The notes under the pieces are model-generated. The model made no database searches. It saw only the letters and a list, made by a program, of their open reading frames with translations, and had not been told where the DNA came from. A program made the position numbers and the translations under genes. DNA of 64,000 nt from Sebastes aleutianus. Taxonomy: Eukaryota; Chordata; Actinopteri; Perciformes; Sebastidae. The stretch lies in contig CAKAKS010000067.1 in the NCBI GenBank assembly GCA_916700875.1, positions 12,325,091-12,389,090 on the forward strand, in the 5' to 3' direction. Positions 36,001-42,000 of the stretch are shown one piece after another. Position 1 is the first letter of the stretch, and the number at the start of each line of letters is the position of its first letter.

Positions 36001-39000
36001 CACATTGAAACCATTCTTCTTTTTATGATGGACCCTACCGTCTTCAGGGACACTCAGTGCCTTGGAAATGTTCTTTTGCATCCTTCCCTTGGTTGCTATT
36101 TTTCCAATAACCTTGTTGTAGATTTGTCTGAAATGTTTTTTCCTCATGATGTAGTTTTGCCAGGACATTGACTAAGCAGTGGTTTGGCCTGCAGATACTG
36201 GTGTATTTATCCTAAAATCCCTTGTCAAAACTTGATTACACAAAGGTGATCTCATTTCAAATTATTATGTTGCCTCCGAAACCATTCGGCTGCACCTGTA
36301 ATGATTTAGCTGAGTCATATTCAGGAGAGTAATGTGGATTTCAGTATTTTAAAATTGTGCATCTCGGTCTCTTTTGCAGCATCGACAAGCCCAAAGCCCT
36401 GTCCCTGCTGCTGCACACTGCAGACATCAGCCACCCGGCTAAAAGTTATGACCTCCACCACCGCTGGACCACCTCTCTACTGGAGGAGTTCTTCAGACAG
36501 GTGAGTGGGTGTACATTGCCGGGTCACAGAGTAATGCATTGCTGGCTGGTCCAGTGTGTGCTTCAATGGTTTGAAGATTCAGATGCATGTAGAGAGAACA
36601 CGACATGCTTTTCAACTGGTCACATACACCGAGCTAAATATTAGAAACACCTTCATAGTATACAACACTATAATCTACAGCCTACAAAATGAAGTTGAAA
36701 CATCACTTCTGGAAAACCGTTTCAGACAGAAACATGAGACTTGTTGTGGCAGGAAGAGTACAGATGAAACAGAAAGGTCAATGATGGCGTCACTCAATTT
36801 GAGTGTCCCAGTAAACAATGCCATTAAGCAAGGGCCGTTGAACTGGAAAACCTAAATGCAGACAAATGCTGCTCTTCAGCTTTGGATCGTGTCACATGAT
36901 CTTCTTCAGTAGGAGAAGTTCACCCAGTTATCGTGGAATTTTAGATGTTCAAATAAATAAAACTAATCGCTTTAAGGACTTTTCGACCACGTTGGCTCAA
37001 AATTTGAAACAGAAAGTTCATTCTCGACCTTCAAATTACACCTGTGCTACTCCTGCTATGTGAGAATAAATGCTCTATTGGACCAGCTGTGAGCCTGGGG
37101 AGGAACTATTCTTCTAGGATTTCTTAGGATTGCCGAAAGATGAAAAAACACTAGAGTTGATTTATCTTTTCTCAAGATAGTACACCTAAATTGCTTTTAG
37201 CGGCTCCTTTGGTGCTGGTGTTTAGGATTGCACTGGTTGCGACAAAAGCTATTTATTTTTCCAATTTACCCCCATGTGTGTGAGGATTCTTTCACACCAC
37301 GAATAAAATAATGATGATATTAGGGAATGAATGTTTTAATATGGAGCTTCGGCACAACTGTACCCCTCAAAACACTTTAGTGAGACACGCAGTCAGATTC
37401 ATAAATCGAATTGCATTGCAGACACTCTGTTCCTTGTCATTTTTGACAAAGCACCATGGCAGATTAAAATGTAGAACATTACTTGATAAAACGATGCATA
37501 TGGCTATAAATAATAGATTGTGGATTTGTTAATGTCAACAATAGGGACATGCGTCTAACTGGTGCCACATTGCTTTCATGTCTTCCATTATTAATCCGCA
37601 TTGTTCACATTATCAGTGCTATTGTTGTTGTGGTTGCTTTCACGAGGCCTTTATCTCCCGGGATATGAATTGGCGATAAATAGCTTCTCCAAAGAACATT
37701 GCCTCCCGACTCCACAACTCATCTGTTTGTGACAAATCAGAAGAGAAAATGAAACACATTTGTGGCCCAAAAGCACTCGGGGCGGGGGCCAGACAAATCC
37801 AGAGCCTGTTGATAGAAGTGTGAGCATATGGTGTACGGTGGCGGTGTGTATGAGTGTGTTTGTCGGATGTGTGTGCATGTCTGGAGAGGGGGGTGCATTT
37901 TTATAGAAACCAAAGACTGAGAATGATTTTGACTGAGGAAGCTGCTGTATTTTCAGGGGGACAAAGAATCAGAGCTCGGCCTGCCCTTCTCTCCGCTCTG
38001 CGACCGAAAGTCCACAATGGTGGCCCAGTCCCAGATCGGTGAGTGGCTCGTTCAGCTTCACATACACCATATAATGCTGTGTTTCTGTATGGGTATACAA
38101 GTTCTGCTCCGGCACGAGTTTATTTCAGAAAAATTACATTTTTTTTTAAAAAGATACTTTCCTTTTTTTTTATACATCTATATCAATCACAAAAACAACA
38201 AGATGAAATGTGTTATTGTGCTTTCTATGAGACACAAGAAGATTTCTTCTCACAGGTCGTCATTGTGATGAAGACTTAAAGCAGCAGTGGGTGTAATTGG
38301 AGCAAATATTATTAAAAAAAGGTAATCTGGAAGAAATCATGTGCCTCTGTGTCCTCCGGTGCTCCTAATGGCATCTGCAAGATTTCACAGACCGGAGGAA
38401 AACAACCAATCAGAGCCGAGATGGAGCCTGCCGTCTCTGAGCAGCTGTCAATCACTCACAAACTCCAATCAAACGGTCAAACTAGGCAGCGCTGATCAAA
38501 TATGAATCAATATTCTGTTACTGTAATGTCTATTTATCGTCTCAAATGCTTTCAGAATCATCTTGTAGTGTACTGTTTAGCTGTAAAATGAGAAAGTTTG
38601 ACCCGGCAGCCATGTTGAGATCAGTTGAGGAAATACCAAGCACCGCCCACTGCCTAGTTTGACCGTTTGATCGGAGTTCGTGAGTGATTGACAGCTGCTC
38701 ATAAAGGGCAGGCTCCAGCTTGGCTCTGATTGGTTGTTTTCCTCCGGTCTGTGAAGTCTTGCAGATGCCATTAGGAGCACCGGAGGACACAGAGGCACAT
38801 GATTTTTTTCAGATTACCTGTCTCATGCTCTACTGTCAGGATATAGTGACCGTTTTATAAAAATAACTTTTAATAATCATACTTGCTCCATTTCTACCCA
38901 CTGCAGCTTTAAATACAGAATGTGAACATGTATAAACTGACACTATGTTGCTGCTATCTTTGTCACCAGGGTTCATCGACTTCATTGTGGTGCCCACCTT

Positions 39001-42000
39001 CACTGTGCTGACGGACATGATGGAACGTATCATCAAACCGCTCATCGACGAGGCCTCCCATTCAGGTTTTGCCGGCTTTAGACGCTCAAGGTGAGCAGCA
39101 GCACTTTCCTCTGAGAGATCATTTGGAATGGAGAAGTTTGGATGCTGCTCAGTAGGAGGACTGAGCAGATGGAAGTGGGAGACTGTATGCAAATCTGAGT
39201 AAATTTTTAATCAACCAGCCTGTTTAATCAAGAATGGAAAATCTACAGTTTTCTACCCTTCACCTCTCATACCTGTCTGAGTAACTGCTCGCTCGGTGAC
39301 GTGCTTAAACCTCAACAGCTCCTCTGCAATAACAGCATGTCTAATAGAAGTATTGAGAACAGCAGATGAGTCTCCCATGAGTAATCCATTTCTGTGCGTG
39401 GAAATGTCTCCACCTTTCATCGGGCAGAGCCACACACCTTGAAATTGATATTTTAGAGATGCTAAACTCGTCGTCCCCGATCAAGGGTGGGCCTCGGTGC
39501 TGGATCAGAATACACATATCCATCCAGATGAGAAAGTACATTCCTCTGGTTCTTGCGTTACTAATAATTAAACTATCCACATAAATAGAAACTTTTATTT
39601 GTGTCTTTCAAAGGGAGCTTATTTGGAAATAAAGCAGTACTTGGGGAGTCATGGCTCTGTATCCGTTGCACCTGCACATCAATATCAGCCTCCCAGTTCT
39701 CCTCAAAAGCAGTCATTAGCATCACTCAGTGGGCCTCCAGTCGAAGCTAACCGAGTGGAAATCTCAGATAGTGTTGCCACTTGTGCAGTCTCCTTGTCTT
39801 CGTACACACCTGGGTGCTAATGGGTTTCCTTGGACTGTTTCTTCCCAGCATTTATAGCTGCTTTCAATCATGTGTAACTACGTCTGTCTGCCTCTGATTA
39901 TCTGCCTGTCTTTCTCTCAATGTGCCTCCGACTCTGAAAGCTCTTGGTGTCTTCTGCCAAACTGGGTATGGCAATGTTGGTTTGTTGGTCCATCACTTTG
40001 GTCCAGACTGAAATGCCTCAACAAACATTCATGTTGAATTGGAATGACTGATCTCTAAATTTATTATATATGCATATATTAAATAGTCAGAATTGAAGCA
40101 GCAGAGGGCGAGATATGCTGACTTTTAGCCCCTACTGTAGTATATGGGTCAAGCTTATCAAACCCTGAACTCCTCATTTCCCATGATGCAACTTGACAGC
40201 ATCTTTCATCAGACCCCTGCCTTTTACAGTATATGCCCACTTCTCTAAGTTCACTTTGTAAAGCTTGGAAACTTTGTAAAGCTCCGTTCAGAACAACAAA
40301 AGACGATATTTAACTGTTTTCACACAGGTTGAGTAGCACTCTTAAGGATAAATAAACTGAGCTTCATGTGTAAAATATGTGGAGTGCCTCTTTAACTTTT
40401 CATCCAGCCCCATCATCAGGTCAAAATATGAATTTGTCCAATACTTTGGTTTATGTCCAAATGGCTGCAAAACTAATGGCATTCCCATCAGCCTCAGTAC
40501 TTTGTGTTTAGCAAATGTTAGCATGCTAAACTAAGATGCATAGACTGTGTGTAAGAAGTGGACGTAGTCACCGTGACGTCACTGATTGGTTTGTGGACTG
40601 CGGTTTTGAAGCCTCAAGTTCGTCATCTTGGTTTTTGGCTGTCACCATCTTGGTTTCTTGGAACCAGAAGTGACATGAGAGGGTGGAGCTAAATACAACC
40701 GAACGCTGATTAAGACATTTATAGGCAAAAACACGGACAACTCCCAGACCGGACAACGCCGTGGTAGCGACCTATTAATCACAAGGTAGCCATGCCCTAA
40801 AGCATACCCTCATTTATGGTCTATTTGACTCTAAATGGGACCATAATTTACTAAATGAACATCATGCTGTGTTGAAGAAGACTTGAAACTAGTGATTGAG
40901 ACCATAATCTCATGTTTACAATATTTACTGAGGTAATAAATCAAGTGAGAAGTAGGCTCATTTTCTCATAGACTTCTATACAATCAGACTTCTTTTTGCA
41001 ACCAGAGGAGTCGCCCCCTGCTGGCTATTAGAAAGAATGCAGGTTTAAGGCACTTCGACATTGGCTTCACTTCTCAGACCGCTGAGTTGCCCTCTGCTAA
41101 GATGGTGAACATGTAAACATTATACATGCTCAACATCAGCGTTTAAGCATTGCCTTTGTACGCATTTTAACATGCTGACATTAGCATTTAGCTCAAAAAG
41201 CACCACTGTGTCAGTATAGCCGCACAGAGCTGCTAGCATGGCTGCAGACTTTTTGTCTTGTTTAACTTTTAATGCCTTTTTTCTTCCTTCTGTCCAGTCT
41301 GAACAGTATTAGCTCAGAGGAGCCCAAGAGGCACAGCGGGAAGAGCTCCGACAGCAGCTCGTCAGGACAAAGCTCTCTGCTGACGGTGGACCTGAAGAAC
41401 TTCAAGGCGTTGTGGAACGAAGAGGTTTATCAGAATAGAGAGAGGTGGAAAGCTCAGGCTGCTAAAGGTACAGTAAATCCATACCACCAAAAATAATATA
41501 CAGGAAAATAGAGGTGATTTGTGTTTCTGTCCGAATAGATCATGAGATCCACCAGGATGGGACAATTATTTCATGAAGCTGCAGAGCTCTTAACTCACTC
41601 AGAAGGGGATTTGGACTGATCTGCATTAGTGTGGGATACACAGTGATCAGTATGTCCACATGCATCAGGTGTTATTTAAATATTTATTCATAAGTCGACA
41701 CCACTTCCTAATTAAGCACCCATTATACGAGGTTAGAAGTTAAAGTTAAATGTGAATAAATTATTATCTTTTGCTTTAAGCGTCGGTTATTATAAGCCAT
41801 TAATAAGAACGTTTAGGTTGCCATGTTGTGCAAAATTACTGTGGTTGATATTTATCCTCCTCTTGCATGACACTTGTTTTACCTTTAGATTGCTCTTCAA
41901 TCGATTTAACAGTTTATTATCATTTCAATCGATGGGTCATTGTAAGAAGCATTTATTAAAGAATTATTTACATTTCTAACTGCAAAGAGATGTTTTTCTC

